Source: Pseudomonadota bacterium (GTDB lineage Bacteria > Pseudomonadota > Gammaproteobacteria > Burkholderiales > Burkholderiaceae_C). Taken from it: a stretch of 6,129 nucleotides of DNA. The notes beneath the pieces were generated by a model. That model had not been told where the DNA came from. It searched no databases and saw only the letters and a program-made list of their open reading frames with translations. The position numbers were made by a program, and so were the translations under genes. Positions 1 to 5,713 of the stretch are shown piece by piece. Location of the stretch: NCBI GenBank assembly GCA_030918015.1, contig JAUPTP010000155.1, positions 1 to 6,129 of the forward strand, in the 5' to 3' direction. The first letter of the stretch is position 1. Each line of letters opens with the position of its first letter.

Positions 1-722
1 TTGATCTTGTCGAACAGGAACGCGGTGTGGCTGTCGAGCGAGTCGATGTCGCGCATGATCTGGCGCGCCTCCTCGAACTGCTCGGCGTTGAGCAGCCGGC
101 TGCGCATCATGAAACTGACCGCGCGCCGGGTGTCCATGACGTTGCGCCGGATGCGGCCGTTGAGGTCTTCCTGCAGGGCGATCGCCGAGAGGGCCTCGCC
201 GGCGGCATGGTCGTCCACGTCCTGCTTGAGCACCCGCGCACTGACCTTCTCCAGCGCGTCGTAGATGCCCTCGAGCGCATCGGCGGAGTATTCCGCGTCG
301 GCGTCGTAGAGCTTGAGCAGCACGTCCTTGGCATCCTCGATCATGGCCGGAATGCGCCGTGCGCGCAGCCGCAGCAGCCGGAAGACCGGCAGGTCCTCCG
401 CATGGATCGAGAACAGCATGCCGTCCTTGAGGATGAAGGCCACCCGCACGTTGCGCGGCGTCTCGCCGTCATCGATCAGGAAGTCCGAGCGGATGTGGAG
501 CTCGCCGTTGTCTTCCTCGTAGAAACGCGCGGATTCTTCCAGGTCGTCGTCGACGATGTTGTCCGGGATGGTCAGGCCGAAGCGACCCTGGATCCAGCCC
601 TTCTCCATCGGGGTGGGCGCTTCCAGATCCACCCAGACCGGCGACACATGGGAGAGCGTTTCCGGCTGATCGACCTCCTCCTGAAACAGGCGGCCGTTGG
701 CCAGCGTGAAGACGTTGAGCAT
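1..722 (-). CDS. corA: CorA-family magnesium/cobalt transporter, N-terminal part (runs off left edge)
   Basis: CorA proteins are homopentameric inner-membrane channels that import Mg2+ (also Co2+/Ni2+). Only the first 240 residues are present; the family is usually about 315-330 residues, so the two C-terminal membrane helices and the GMN selectivity motif lie outside the window. The visible part is the cytoplasmic funnel domain. It starts MLNVFTLANGRLFQEE, typical of beta-proteobacterial CorA, followed by an acidic segment (VDDDLEESARFYEEDNGE, about residues 57-74) and a long charged helical region from about residue 115 onward with 'YDALEKVSARVLKQDVDD' and 'RRNVMDTRRAVSFMMRSRLL', matching the CorA stalk helix. 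The ATG at 722 is chosen because an in-frame TGA lies nine codons upstream with no other start between. No good ribosome-binding site is visible. The gene is divergent from hpf. Family assignment is confident; the symbol assumes it is the main CorA paralogue. Confidence 0.9.
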   Translation of the reverse strand, partial: MLNVFTLANGRLFQEEVDQPETLSHVSPVWVDLEAPTPMEKGWIQGRFGLTIPDNIVDDDLEESARFYEEDNGELHIRSDFLIDDGETPRNVRVAFILKDGMLFSIHAEDLPVFRLLRLRARRIPAMIEDAKDVLLKLYDADAEYSADALEGIYDALEKVSARVLKQDVDDHAAGEALSAIALQEDLNGRIRRNVMDTRRAVSFMMRSRLLNAEQFEEARQIMRDIDSLDSHTAFLFDKI

Positions 723-758
723 CGGGGACGGCGCGCACAGGAGAGTTCAGGCCAGCCG

Positions 759-767
759 ATTATTGCA
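759..767 (-). promoter_or_regulatory. Possible extended -10 promoter element for corA
   Basis: On the minus strand the sequence TGCAATAAT reads as an extended -10 (TGn) joined to AATAAT, five of six matches to TATAAT. It lies about 37 bp upstream of the corA ATG, which would give a leader of roughly 30 nt. No recognisable -35 hexamer sits at 16-18 bp, so this rests on the -10 alone. Confidence 0.25.
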
Positions 768-873
768 TCGCCGTGTGATGCGGATCTGAATGAGCGCAAA
801 CCCCGAGATTAATGCGGTTCTGGGCATCCCGGCGCATTTCCACACAGCCTCCGCAGGGTGTGATGTCCCGGGC

Positions 874-902
874 TTGTCAGCCTTTCACGAAAGGGTCACA
901 CT
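874..902 (+). promoter_or_regulatory. Candidate sigma-70 promoter for hpf with inverted repeat in the spacer
   Basis: TTGTCA (874-879) matches the -35 consensus at five of six bases. After a 17-bp spacer comes CACACT (897-902), which keeps the two most important -10 bases (A at position 2, T at position 6) but matches only three of six. The spacer contains an inverted repeat, CCTTT-CACG-AAAGG (881-894), which could be an operator or chance. A start near 909 would give an hpf leader of about 125 nt. This is inferred from base matches alone. Confidence 0.35.
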
Positions 903-1022
903 GAACCCAAGCAAGACACCTCGAAACGAGTCCTCTGCACGAGAGAAGCCGGTCTTTTCTCCGCGCTCTCTTCTGCAGCTTCTTCTCACGACAACAGCGT
1001 CTTCCCACCCCACACCTCTCGG

Positions 1023-1029
1023 AAGGAGG
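1023..1029 (+). promoter_or_regulatory. Strong ribosome-binding site of hpf
   Basis: AAGGAGG is a near-perfect Shine-Dalgarno sequence 4 nt from the hpf ATG (5-6 nt if measured from the GGAG core). It is one of the strongest in the window, alongside that of exbD, and fixes the hpf start. It fits a protein that must be made quickly under stress. Confidence 0.8.
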
Positions 1030-1033
1030 CCAC

Positions 1034-1381
1034 ATGAATCTGACGATCAGCGGGCATCACCTGGAAGTCACTCCGGCTTTGCGCGAGTACGTGCTCACCA
1101 AGCTCGACCGCGTGACCCGACACTTCGATCAGGTGGTGGACGTCAACGTGCTGCTCACCGTGGAGAAGAACAAGGAGAAGGAGCGTCGGCAGCGTGCCGA
1201 GGTCACGCTGCATGTGAAGGGCCGCGACATCTTTGTTGAGAGTTCGCACGAGGATCTGTATGCCGCGATCGACCAATTGATGGACAAGCTTGACCGACAG
1301 GTCGTTCGACACAAGGACAAACTTCAGAACCACCACCACGTCTCGCCGAAGCGAAATACCCTCTTCACCGAGGCCGCCTGA
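1034..1381 (+). CDS. hpf: Ribosome hibernation promoting factor, short form (HPF/YhbH, S30AE family)
   Basis: HPF binds the 30S subunit at the decoding region in slow growth and helps form inactive 100S ribosome dimers; it acts in the cytoplasm. The 115-residue protein is almost entirely one S30AE domain (about residues 2-98). It starts [20 protein letters not shown] and carries the basic, charged stretch [19 protein letters not shown] (45-63) and the family motif [20 protein letters not shown] (71-90). It lacks the C-terminal dimerisation domain of long HPF, so it is the short type that works with RMF where RMF is present. The tail contains an HHH run (100-102). The start is set by AAGGAGG just upstream. 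Next downstream is ptsN, as in many proteobacteria, but separated by hairpins and a 300-bp gap, which suggests separate transcription. Confidence 0.93.
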   Translation: MNLTISGHHLEVTPALREYVLTKLDRVTRHFDQVVDVNVLLTVEKNKEKERRQRAEVTLHVKGRDIFVESSHEDLYAAIDQLMDKLDRQVVRHKDKLQNHHHVSPKRNTLFTEAA

Positions 1382-1392
1382 GGCCCTCCTGT

Positions 1393-1428
1393 CCTGCTGC
1401 GGCAGGCATTGCGACCTGCTCAGGTCGC
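1393..1428 (+). repeat. Two consecutive short stem-loops after hpf
   Basis: The first hairpin is CCTGC (1393-1397), loop TGCG, GCAGG (1402-1406). The second is GCGACCTG (1411-1418) against CAGGTCGC (1421-1428), a perfect 8-bp inverted repeat separated by only CT, so a physical stem would open to 7 bp with a larger loop. They lie 11 and 29 nt past the hpf stop. They could stabilise the hpf mRNA 3' end or form part of a complex terminator with the third hairpin. Confidence 0.55.
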
Positions 1429-1434
1429 CCGGAA

Positions 1435-1457
1435 GACGGCCCCCGAATGGGGCCGTC
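1435..1457 (+). terminator. Probable terminator hairpin of hpf
   Basis: GACGGCCCC (1435-1443) pairs perfectly with GGGGCCGTC (1449-1457) around a 5-nt loop: nine base pairs, nearly all G-C. The following bases are GCCATTT, so the U-tract is short and displaced. That is common in high-GC genomes but makes intrinsic termination less certain. It lies 53 nt after the hpf stop, and ptsN has its own likely -10 box further on, which fits termination here. Confidence 0.6.
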
Positions 1458-1478
1458 GCCATTTGGAGATCCCGAAGC

Positions 1479-1613
1479 ATGACTGCCATCGCTCTGGAAA
1501 TGATGCGACACGTGGAAATTCGTGCTGACGGTCGCATCGACGATACATCCATGGGGGAGAGGGCCGCCGTCGCGGGGGTCTGCATGCGCGCAAGCCGTGC
1601 AGGCTTTCTATAA
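1479..1613 (+). CDS. Possible small ORF of 44 codons, unknown function
   Basis: I do not recognise this product. It would start MTAIALEMMRHVEIRADGR and end RASRAGFL, with no signal peptide, membrane segment or known motif. In its favour, TTTGGAGAT puts a GGAG (1465-1468) 10 nt before the ATG, and it fills the gap between the hpf hairpin and ptsN. Against it, about 28 of 44 codons end in G or C, clearly less biased than the long genes nearby; its stop codon lies inside the TATAAT box assigned to ptsN; and no promoter of its own is visible after the hairpin. It could be a leader peptide, a small protein or chance. Confidence 0.2.
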   Translation: MTAIALEMMRHVEIRADGRIDDTSMGERAAVAGVCMRASRAGFL

Positions 1614-1614
1614 T
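1609..1614 (+). promoter_or_regulatory. Consensus -10 box likely driving ptsN-hprK
   Basis: TATAAT is a perfect -10 match, rare by chance in DNA this GC-rich. It lies 67 bp before the ptsN ATG, so transcription would start near 1621 with a leader of about 60 nt. No clear -35 is seen at 16-18 bp (the sequence there is GCGCGC-like), which hints at an activator or weak basal activity. An inverted repeat CTGCA (1580-1584) / TGCAG (1598-1602) overlaps the -35 region and could be a binding site. Confidence 0.5.
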
Positions 1615-1681
1615 CGATCCCCCGATCACACCTGACTGCGCGTTCGCGACGGCCTCCAGCCCGAGTCGGCGCCCGATCCCG

Positions 1682-2152
1682 ATGAACCGTCTCGCCGCGA
1701 TCCTCCCCGCCGGAAACGTGCTGGTCAACGTGGACGCTTCCAGCAAGAAGCGCGCGTTCGAGCAGGCGGGCCTGCTGTTCGAGAACCAGCACGCCATTGC
1801 CCGGGCCACCGTCTCCGACAACCTGTTCGCGCGCGAACGGCTCGGCTCCACCGGCCTGGGCCATGGTGTCGCGATTCCTCACGGCCGCATCAAGGGCCTG
1901 AAGAACCCGCTGGCCGCCGTGATCCGTCTGGCCCAGCCGATCGGCTTCGAGGCGCCGGACGACGAGCCGGTCAGTCTGCTGATCTTCCTGCTGGTGCCGG
2001 AGGCCGCGACGCAGCGCCATCTCGAGATCCTGTCCGAGATCGCCGAGCTGCTGTCCGACCGGGATCTGCGCGAGCGCCTCAAGCTCGAGGATGATCCTGC
2101 CCGGCTGCACGAGATGATCTCCCGCTGGGAGCCGATGCGCTCGGTGGCCTGA
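1682..2152 (+). CDS. ptsN: Nitrogen-regulatory PTS protein EIIA-Ntr
   Basis: PtsN is the terminal phosphate acceptor of the nitrogen PTS (EI-Ntr, NPr/HPr, PtsN). It transports no sugar; depending on its phosphorylation it regulates other proteins, for example potassium transport and sensor kinases in other species. The 156-residue protein is a single PTS EIIA type-2 domain. The motif [10 protein letters not shown] (60-69) contains the phosphorylated histidine, His67 (equivalent to E. coli His73). Further family features are the ERLGSTGLG stretch (52-60) and LLIFLLVPE followed by [12 protein letters not shown]. No other start is found in frame up to the upstream stop, so the ATG at 1682 stands despite a poor ribosome-binding site. 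hprK follows one base after the stop, so the two are surely co-transcribed and probably translationally coupled. Confidence 0.94.
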   Translation: MNRLAAILPAGNVLVNVDASSKKRAFEQAGLLFENQHAIARATVSDNLFARERLGSTGLGHGVAIPHGRIKGLKNPLAAVIRLAQPIGFEAPDDEPVSLLIFLLVPEAATQRHLEILSEIAELLSDRDLRERLKLEDDPARLHEMISRWEPMRSVA

Positions 2153-2153
2153 A

Positions 2154-3113
2154 TTGAAGCCCACCGTCATCAGCGCCGAGGCGCTGTTCGATGCCCACCG
2201 CGCGTCGCTGAAGTGGGAGTGGATCGCCGGGCATGCCCATCCCGAGCGCCGGTTCGACGAGGTGGCGGTGCGCGATGCGCAGTCCGCCGCCGATCTGGTG
2301 GGCTACCTCAACTACATCCATCCCTATCGGGTGCAGATCGTCGGCCGCCGCGAGGTCGACTATCTGCAGGAGGCCGACACCGAGGCGCAGGAGCGACGCA
2401 TCTCGCGCATCGTGGCGCTCGAGCCGCCGGTGCTGGTGGTGGCCGATGGCTGTTCACCGCCCGATCGCCTGGTGGCGATGTGCGAGCGTGCCGACATCCC
2501 GCTGTTCTGCACCCAGGACTCGGCCGGGCATGTCATCGACGTGCTGCGGGGCTTCCTGGGCCAGCACTTCGCCGAGCGCACCTCCCGCCATGGCGTCTTC
2601 ATGGACATCCTCGGCCTGGGCGTGCTGCTGACCGGCGAGTCCGGCCTGGGCAAGAGCGAGCTGGGGCTGGAGCTGATCTCGCGCGGCCACGGCCTGGTGG
2701 CCGACGATGTGGTCGACCTGTTCCGGGTGTCGCAGTCGGCGATCGAGGGGCGCTGCCCGGAGCTGCTGCGCGACCTGCTCGAGGTGCGCGGCATCGGCCT
2801 GCTCGACATCAAGGCGATCTTCGGCGAGACCGCGGTGCGCCGGAAGATGCGCCTGAAGCTGATCGTGCACCTGGTGCGCAAGGAGACGCTCGAGCGCGAC
2901 TTCGAGCGCCTGCCCTATGAGCCGCTGCACGAGACGGTGCTGGGCATGCCGGTGCGCAAGGTGGTGATCGCGGTCGATGCCGGTCGCAACCTGGCGGTGC
3001 TGGTGGAGGCCGCGGTGCGCAACACCGTGCTGCAGCTGCGCGGCATCGACACCTACAAGGAATTCATCAAGCGCCACCGCGAGCTGATGGAGCGCGGTGA
3101 CCAGGGGCTGTGA
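2154..3113 (+). CDS. hprK: HPr kinase/phosphorylase
   Basis: HprK phosphorylates HPr on a regulatory serine with ATP (or PPi) and removes it by phosphorolysis. In beta-proteobacteria it usually accompanies an incomplete PTS and is thought to act in signalling rather than sugar uptake. The 319 residues are the usual length. The N-terminal regulatory domain covers about 1-135. The C-terminal kinase domain has the family His (RHG, His146), the Walker A loop GESGLGKS (161-168), the ADD pair (Asp184/Asp185) and the HprK signature [15 protein letters not shown] (210-224). All key residues are present, so it should be active. The start is TTG one base after the ptsN stop; GGTGG (2143-2147) inside ptsN gives a modest ribosome-binding site at 6 nt. 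TTG usage and tight spacing suggest dependence on ptsN translation. The gene converges on fur. Confidence 0.95.
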   Translation: MKPTVISAEALFDAHRASLKWEWIAGHAHPERRFDEVAVRDAQSAADLVGYLNYIHPYRVQIVGRREVDYLQEADTEAQERRISRIVALEPPVLVVADGCSPPDRLVAMCERADIPLFCTQDSAGHVIDVLRGFLGQHFAERTSRHGVFMDILGLGVLLTGESGLGKSELGLELISRGHGLVADDVVDLFRVSQSAIEGRCPELLRDLLEVRGIGLLDIKAIFGETAVRRKMRLKLIVHLVRKETLERDFERLPYEPLHETVLGMPVRKVVIAVDAGRNLAVLVEAAVRNTVLQLRGIDTYKEFIKRHRELMERGDQGL

Positions 3114-3126
3114 GCCCCGGTCTCAC
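3097..3126. terminator. Probable bidirectional terminator hairpin between hprK and fur
   Basis: The core is GGGGCT (3104-3109), loop GTG, AGCCCC (3113-3118). It extends outward by CC/GG (3101-3102 with 3119-3120, bulged A) and GTGA/TCAC (3097-3100 with 3123-3126, TC bulge). The hairpin covers the last codons of hprK, the 9-bp gap and the fur stop codon, so it can serve both converging genes. There is no T-run on either side, so efficiency is uncertain. Confidence 0.45.
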
Positions 3127-3554
3127 TTGGCGCCGCGGTGCGGGCAGGCGTCCTTGGTGCAGTGCGCATACAGCGCCAGCGTGTGCTCCTGCAGCGTGAA
3201 GCCGCGCTCCTGCGCGACCATGCGCTGGCGCGACTCGATCTGCGGGTCGAAGAATTCCTCGACGCGGCCGCAGTCCAGGCAGACCAGGTGGTCGTGATGC
3301 TGGCCCTCGTTGAGCTCGAAGACCGACTTGCCGCTCTCGAAATGGTTGCGGCTGAGGATGCCGGCCTGCTCGAACTGCATCAGCACCCGGTAGACGGTGG
3401 CCAGGCCGATGTCCGATCCTTCGGTCAGCAGGATCTTGAAGACATCCTCGGCCGTCATGTGGCGCTGCTGGGCGCGCTGGAAGATGTCGAGGATCTTGAT
3501 GCGCGGCAGGGTGGCCTTCAGGCCCGAGCTCTTGATTTCGTCCGCGTTGGTCAT
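3123..3554 (-). CDS. fur: Ferric uptake regulator Fur
   Basis: Fur is a dimeric metal-dependent repressor that binds Fur boxes when loaded with Fe2+ and controls iron uptake and storage genes. The 143-residue protein is close to the usual 140-150. The N-terminal winged-helix DNA-binding domain covers about 1-83, with the recognition region DIGLATVYRVLMQFEQAGIL (48-67). The C-terminal dimerisation domain has HHDHLVCLDCG (86-96). Metal ligands seen in E. coli Fur are present one position earlier: His32, Glu80, His87, His89, Glu107 and His124. Both cysteine pairs are kept: Cys92/Cys95 and Cys132/Cys137. This full set, the LATVYR helix and the length favour Fur over Zur or PerR. It is divergent from bamE and convergent with hprK, a layout I associate with Burkholderiales. 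Confidence 0.95.
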   Translation of the reverse strand: MTNADEIKSSGLKATLPRIKILDIFQRAQQRHMTAEDVFKILLTEGSDIGLATVYRVLMQFEQAGILSRNHFESGKSVFELNEGQHHDHLVCLDCGRVEEFFDPQIESRQRMVAQERGFTLQEHTLALYAHCTKDACPHRGAK

Positions 3555-3591
3555 GGGGTCGCCTGTGTCATGCAGGCCTCGGCGGCCTCGC

Positions 3592-3597
3592 TAGAAT
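3592..3597 (+). promoter_or_regulatory. Candidate -10 box of the bamE-dapB-exbB-exbD group
   Basis: TAGAAT matches the -10 consensus at five of six bases. Transcription would start near 3604, about 49 nt before the preferred bamE ATG at 3653 but only about 13 nt before the alternative GTG at 3617. The -35 region (around 3569-3574, CATGCA) is poor. Confidence 0.4.
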
Positions 3598-3603
3598 CCC
3601 CGG

Positions 3604-3609
3604 ATCATA
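3604..3609 (-). promoter_or_regulatory. Candidate -10 box of fur
   Basis: On the minus strand this reads TATGAT, five of six matches to the -10 consensus, 49 bp upstream of the fur ATG, giving a leader of about 43 nt. No good -35 is evident at the expected distance. It lies next to the opposing bamE -10 box. The bases GATCATATC here bear only slight resemblance to a Fur box. Confidence 0.35.
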
Positions 3610-3652
3610 TCGGGATGTGCCGATCCCGTCGGTCCACTCCACCAAAATCGAC

Positions 3653-4204
3653 ATGGCTGCTCTGTCCCGTCTTTTCCGTCCCGCCCTGGCTGTCGTGGTG
3701 CTCGCCGCAGGGGCCGGCTGCTCGTCCATTTCATCGGACGGCAGCATGCTCGGCCTGGTGAGGCCCTACCGGATGGAGGTCGTCCAGGGCAACGTGGTCA
3801 CCCGCGAGATGGTGCAGCAGCTGCGCGTCGGCCTGAGCCGCGACCAGGTGCGCGGCCTGCTGGGCTCGCCGCTGCTGAGCGATCTCTTCCACGGCGACCG
3901 CTGGGACTACGTCTTCACGATCCGCCGCCAGGGGGCCGAGCCGCAGCAGCGCCGCGTGACCGTCTTCTTCGAGGGCGATCGGCTGAGCCGCTTCGACGCC
4001 GGCGAGGCGCCCAGCGAGCGCGACTTCGTCGACTCGATCAATGTGTCCCGGCCGAAGCCGCGCACCACGCCGCTCGAACTCGACGAGAAGCAGCTGCGCG
4101 CGATCGAGCCGCCGAAGCCCACCCGTGCCGCCGCGCTGGTGCCCGGCACCGCTGCCAGCGGGCCCGCCCGCTCCTATCCTCCGCTCGAGACCGTTTCCCG
4201 ATGA
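3653..4204 (+). CDS. bamE: Outer-membrane protein assembly lipoprotein BamE (SmpA/OmlA family)
   Basis: BamE is an accessory lipoprotein of the BAM complex, which inserts beta-barrel proteins into the outer membrane; it faces the periplasm. From the ATG at 3653 the protein has 183 residues and a good lipoprotein signal: Arg6 and Arg9, a hydrophobic core, then LAAGAGC with acceptor Cys23. The frame extends up to a GTG at 3617, but that adds 12 residues before an otherwise ideal signal peptide and leaves almost no leader. The BamE fold spans about 39-114: [12 protein letters not shown], then [33 protein letters not shown] (76-88) and [13 protein letters not shown], closely following E. coli BamE. 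About 70 proline- and alanine-rich residues follow, so it is longer than E. coli BamE (113). The lipobox has Gly at -3 where Leu is usual. Its stop overlaps the dapB start (ATGA). Confidence 0.92.
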   Translation: MAALSRLFRPALAVVVLAAGAGCSSISSDGSMLGLVRPYRMEVVQGNVVTREMVQQLRVGLSRDQVRGLLGSPLLSDLFHGDRWDYVFTIRRQGAEPQQRRVTVFFEGDRLSRFDAGEAPSERDFVDSINVSRPKPRTTPLELDEKQLRAIEPPKPTRAAALVPGTAASGPARSYPPLETVSR

Positions 4205-5028
4205 ACGCTTCCGCTTCTCCCGCCGACGCCCGCCTGCGCGTCGCCATCGCCGGCTGCACCGGCCGCATGGGCCACATGCTGATCGAGGCGGTGCTGGCCG
4301 CCGACGACTGCGTGCTCGCCGGCGCCCTCGACCGCGAGGGCAGTCCGGCCGTCGGCCAGGATGCCACCGCCTTCCTGGGCAAGGTCAGCGGCGTGAAGAT
4401 CGCCTCCGACCTGCGCGAGGGCCTGAAGGACGCCGACTTCCTGATCGACTTCACCCGCCCCGAGGGCACGCTGGCGCATCTGGCGGTCTGCCGCGAGCTC
4501 GGCGTCAAGCTGGTGATCGGCACGACCGGCTTCAGCGGCCCGGAGAAGGCCGAGATCGGTGCGGCCGCCCAGGACATCGCGATCGTGATGGCGCCGAACA
4601 TGAGCGTGGGCGTCAACGTCGTGCTGCGCCTGCTCGACACCGCGGCGCGGGCGCTGAAGGAGGGCTACGACATCGAGATCGTCGAGGCCCACCACCGCCA
4701 CAAGGTCGACGCGCCCAGCGGCACCGCGCTGAAGATGGGCGAGGTGGTGGCCGCCGCGATCGGCCGCGACCTGAAGGAATGCGCGGTCTACGGCCGCGAG
4801 GGCGTCACCGGCGAGCGCGATCCCAGCACCATCGGCTTTGCCACCGTGCGTGGCGGCGATGTGGTCGGCGACCACACCGTGATGTTCATGGGCACCGGCG
4901 AGCGCATCGAGATCACCCACAAGTCCAGCAGCCGCGCCACCTACGCCCAGGGCAGCCTGCGCGCGGTGCGCTTCCTGGCCGCGCAGGCCAGCGGCCTGTA
5001 CGGCATGGACGACGTGCTCGGCTTCTGA
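4201..5028 (+). CDS. dapB: 4-hydroxy-tetrahydrodipicolinate reductase
   Basis: DapB reduces the dihydrodipicolinate-type product of DapA to tetrahydrodipicolinate with NAD(P)H, on the cytoplasmic path to meso-diaminopimelate (peptidoglycan) and lysine. The 275-residue protein is full length. The N-terminal Rossmann domain has GCTGRMG (18-24) and the nucleotide-contact motif GTTGF (107-111). The signature [15 protein letters not shown] (162-176) holds the catalytic His164 and Lys168 (E. coli His159/Lys163) and the substrate-binding GT pair (174-175). The C-terminal part returns to the nucleotide domain and ends YGMDDVLGF, as is typical. The ATG overlaps the bamE stop by 4 nt, which indicates translational coupling; no strong ribosome-binding site of its own is seen. 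exbB follows after 23 bp. Confidence 0.97.
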   Translation: MNASASPADARLRVAIAGCTGRMGHMLIEAVLAADDCVLAGALDREGSPAVGQDATAFLGKVSGVKIASDLREGLKDADFLIDFTRPEGTLAHLAVCRELGVKLVIGTTGFSGPEKAEIGAAAQDIAIVMAPNMSVGVNVVLRLLDTAARALKEGYDIEIVEAHHRHKVDAPSGTALKMGEVVAAAIGRDLKECAVYGREGVTGERDPSTIGFATVRGGDVVGDHTVMFMGTGERIEITHKSSSRATYAQGSLRAVRFLAAQASGLYGMDDVLGF

Positions 5029-5051
5029 GCCGCACGACCGGGCCCTGACGC

Positions 5052-5711
5052 ATGAACGCGCTGGCACAGATCTGGTCTGCGGGCGACGGCGTGTCGCGGG
5101 CAGTGGCCTTGCTGCTGCTGGCGATGTCGGTGTCGGCCTGGGTGGTGATCCTGTGGAAGGCCTGGGGGCTGGCCCGCGTGCGCGCCGATCTGGGTCGCGC
5201 GGTGCCGGCCTTCTGGGCGGCGCCGGATCTGCAGGCCGGGCGCGAGCGTCTGGCCGCGCTGGACCGCGAGCGCGTGCTGCTGCCGATGCTCGAGGCCGCG
5301 CTGCAGCCGGCCGGCGTCGGCACGCTCGATGCCGACAGCGAGGCCGAGTCGCGCCTGACCCGCCGGCTGCGCGACGCGCTGCACGCGGCGCTGACGCCGC
5401 TGCAGGTCGGGCAGGTGCTGCTGGCCTCGGTGGGCAGCACGGCGCCCTTCATCGGCCTGTTCGGCACCGTCTGGGGCATCTACCACGCGCTGGTGGGCCT
5501 GTCCGCGGGCGGCTCGATCAGCCTGGACAAGGTGACCGGTCCGGTCGGCGAGGCGCTGATCATGACCGCCGCCGGCCTGGCGGTGGCCATTCCCGCGGTG
5601 CTGGCCTACAACCTGTTCGGCAAGCAGGTCGGTCTGTGCGAGGCCGAGCTCGAGGGCTGGGCGCACGACCTGCGCGAGATGGCGCTGCAGCGCGCCCGCC
5701 GGGAGGCCTGA
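5052..5711 (+). CDS. exbB: ExbB-type proton channel subunit (MotA/TolQ/ExbB family)
   Basis: With ExbD, ExbB forms the inner-membrane proton channel that powers TonB-dependent outer-membrane transport. The 219-residue protein has three hydrophobic segments: about 16-38 (AVALLLLAMSVSAWVVILWKAW), 121-147 and 165-189. A cytoplasmic loop lies between the first two. Family marks are GSTAPFIGLFGTVWGIYHAL (128-147) and GEALIMTAAGLAVAIPAVLAYN (166-187). Glu167 matches E. coli ExbB Glu176, and Thr139 and Thr172 match Thr148 and Thr181, so the proton path appears intact. TolQ is the main alternative. The absence of adjacent ybgC, tolA or tolB and the linkage to dapB favour ExbB, but no tonB is seen. 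It follows dapB by 23 bp with a weak ribosome-binding site and is followed after 2 bp by exbD. Confidence 0.85.
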   Translation: MNALAQIWSAGDGVSRAVALLLLAMSVSAWVVILWKAWGLARVRADLGRAVPAFWAAPDLQAGRERLAALDRERVLLPMLEAALQPAGVGTLDADSEAESRLTRRLRDALHAALTPLQVGQVLLASVGSTAPFIGLFGTVWGIYHALVGLSAGGSISLDKVTGPVGEALIMTAAGLAVAIPAVLAYNLFGKQVGLCEAELEGWAHDLREMALQRARREA

Positions 5712-5713
5712 GG

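Larger units (their letters stand above)
723..1033. other. Divergent corA-hpf intergenic region and pyrimidine-rich hpf leader
   Basis: This 311-bp stretch has no convincing gene. An ATG-initiated frame at 790 stays open into hpf but has no family resemblance and is treated as chance. The left part should hold the corA promoter and the right part the hpf promoter and leader. Small inverted repeats are visible: CACAC (841-845) with GTGTG (858-862), plus inner CCT/AGG; CCTTT (881-885) with AAAGG (890-894); and CTCG (920-923) with CGAG (927-930). From about 930 to 1020 the plus strand is rich in C and T, unlike the coding DNA around it. rpoN, the usual upstream neighbour of hpf in many proteobacteria, is not here. 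Confidence 0.6.

Noticed and set aside
27..812. Plus-strand open frame of 261 codons opposite corA
   Set aside because: The minus-strand CorA reading is a clear family match; this frame is its antisense shadow.
723..1033. Sigma-54 promoter or riboswitch (for example a Mg2+ sensor) in the corA-hpf region
   Set aside because: No TGGCAC-N5-TTGC-type element and no recognisable riboswitch core; only short isolated hairpins are present.
790..1239. Plus-strand ATG-initiated frame of 149 codons covering the hpf leader and the first half of hpf
   Set aside because: It overlaps hpf in another frame, has no ribosome-binding site of note and no recognisable family; a shadow frame in GC-rich DNA.
986..2170. 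Long minus-strand open frame of 394 codons opposite hpf and ptsN
   Set aside because: It lies antisense to two clearly conserved genes and the gap between them. Its translation is low-complexity, rich in Arg, Gln, Gly and Ala with no known motif; such antisense frames are expected in high-GC DNA.
3555..3652. Fur box for autoregulation in the fur-bamE intergenic region
   Set aside because: GATCATATC at 3603-3611 shares only a few bases with the 19-bp Fur consensus and has no further repeat units, so I do not call it.
3617..3652. Alternative upstream GTG start for bamE
   Set aside because: It would put 12 polar residues before an ideal lipoprotein signal peptide and leave about 13 nt of leader from the likely promoter; the ATG at 3653 fits better.
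4041..5048. Plus-strand 335-codon and minus-strand 297-codon frames over dapB
   Set aside because: dapB in its own frame carries all catalytic motifs; the others are Arg/Gly/His-rich shadow frames.
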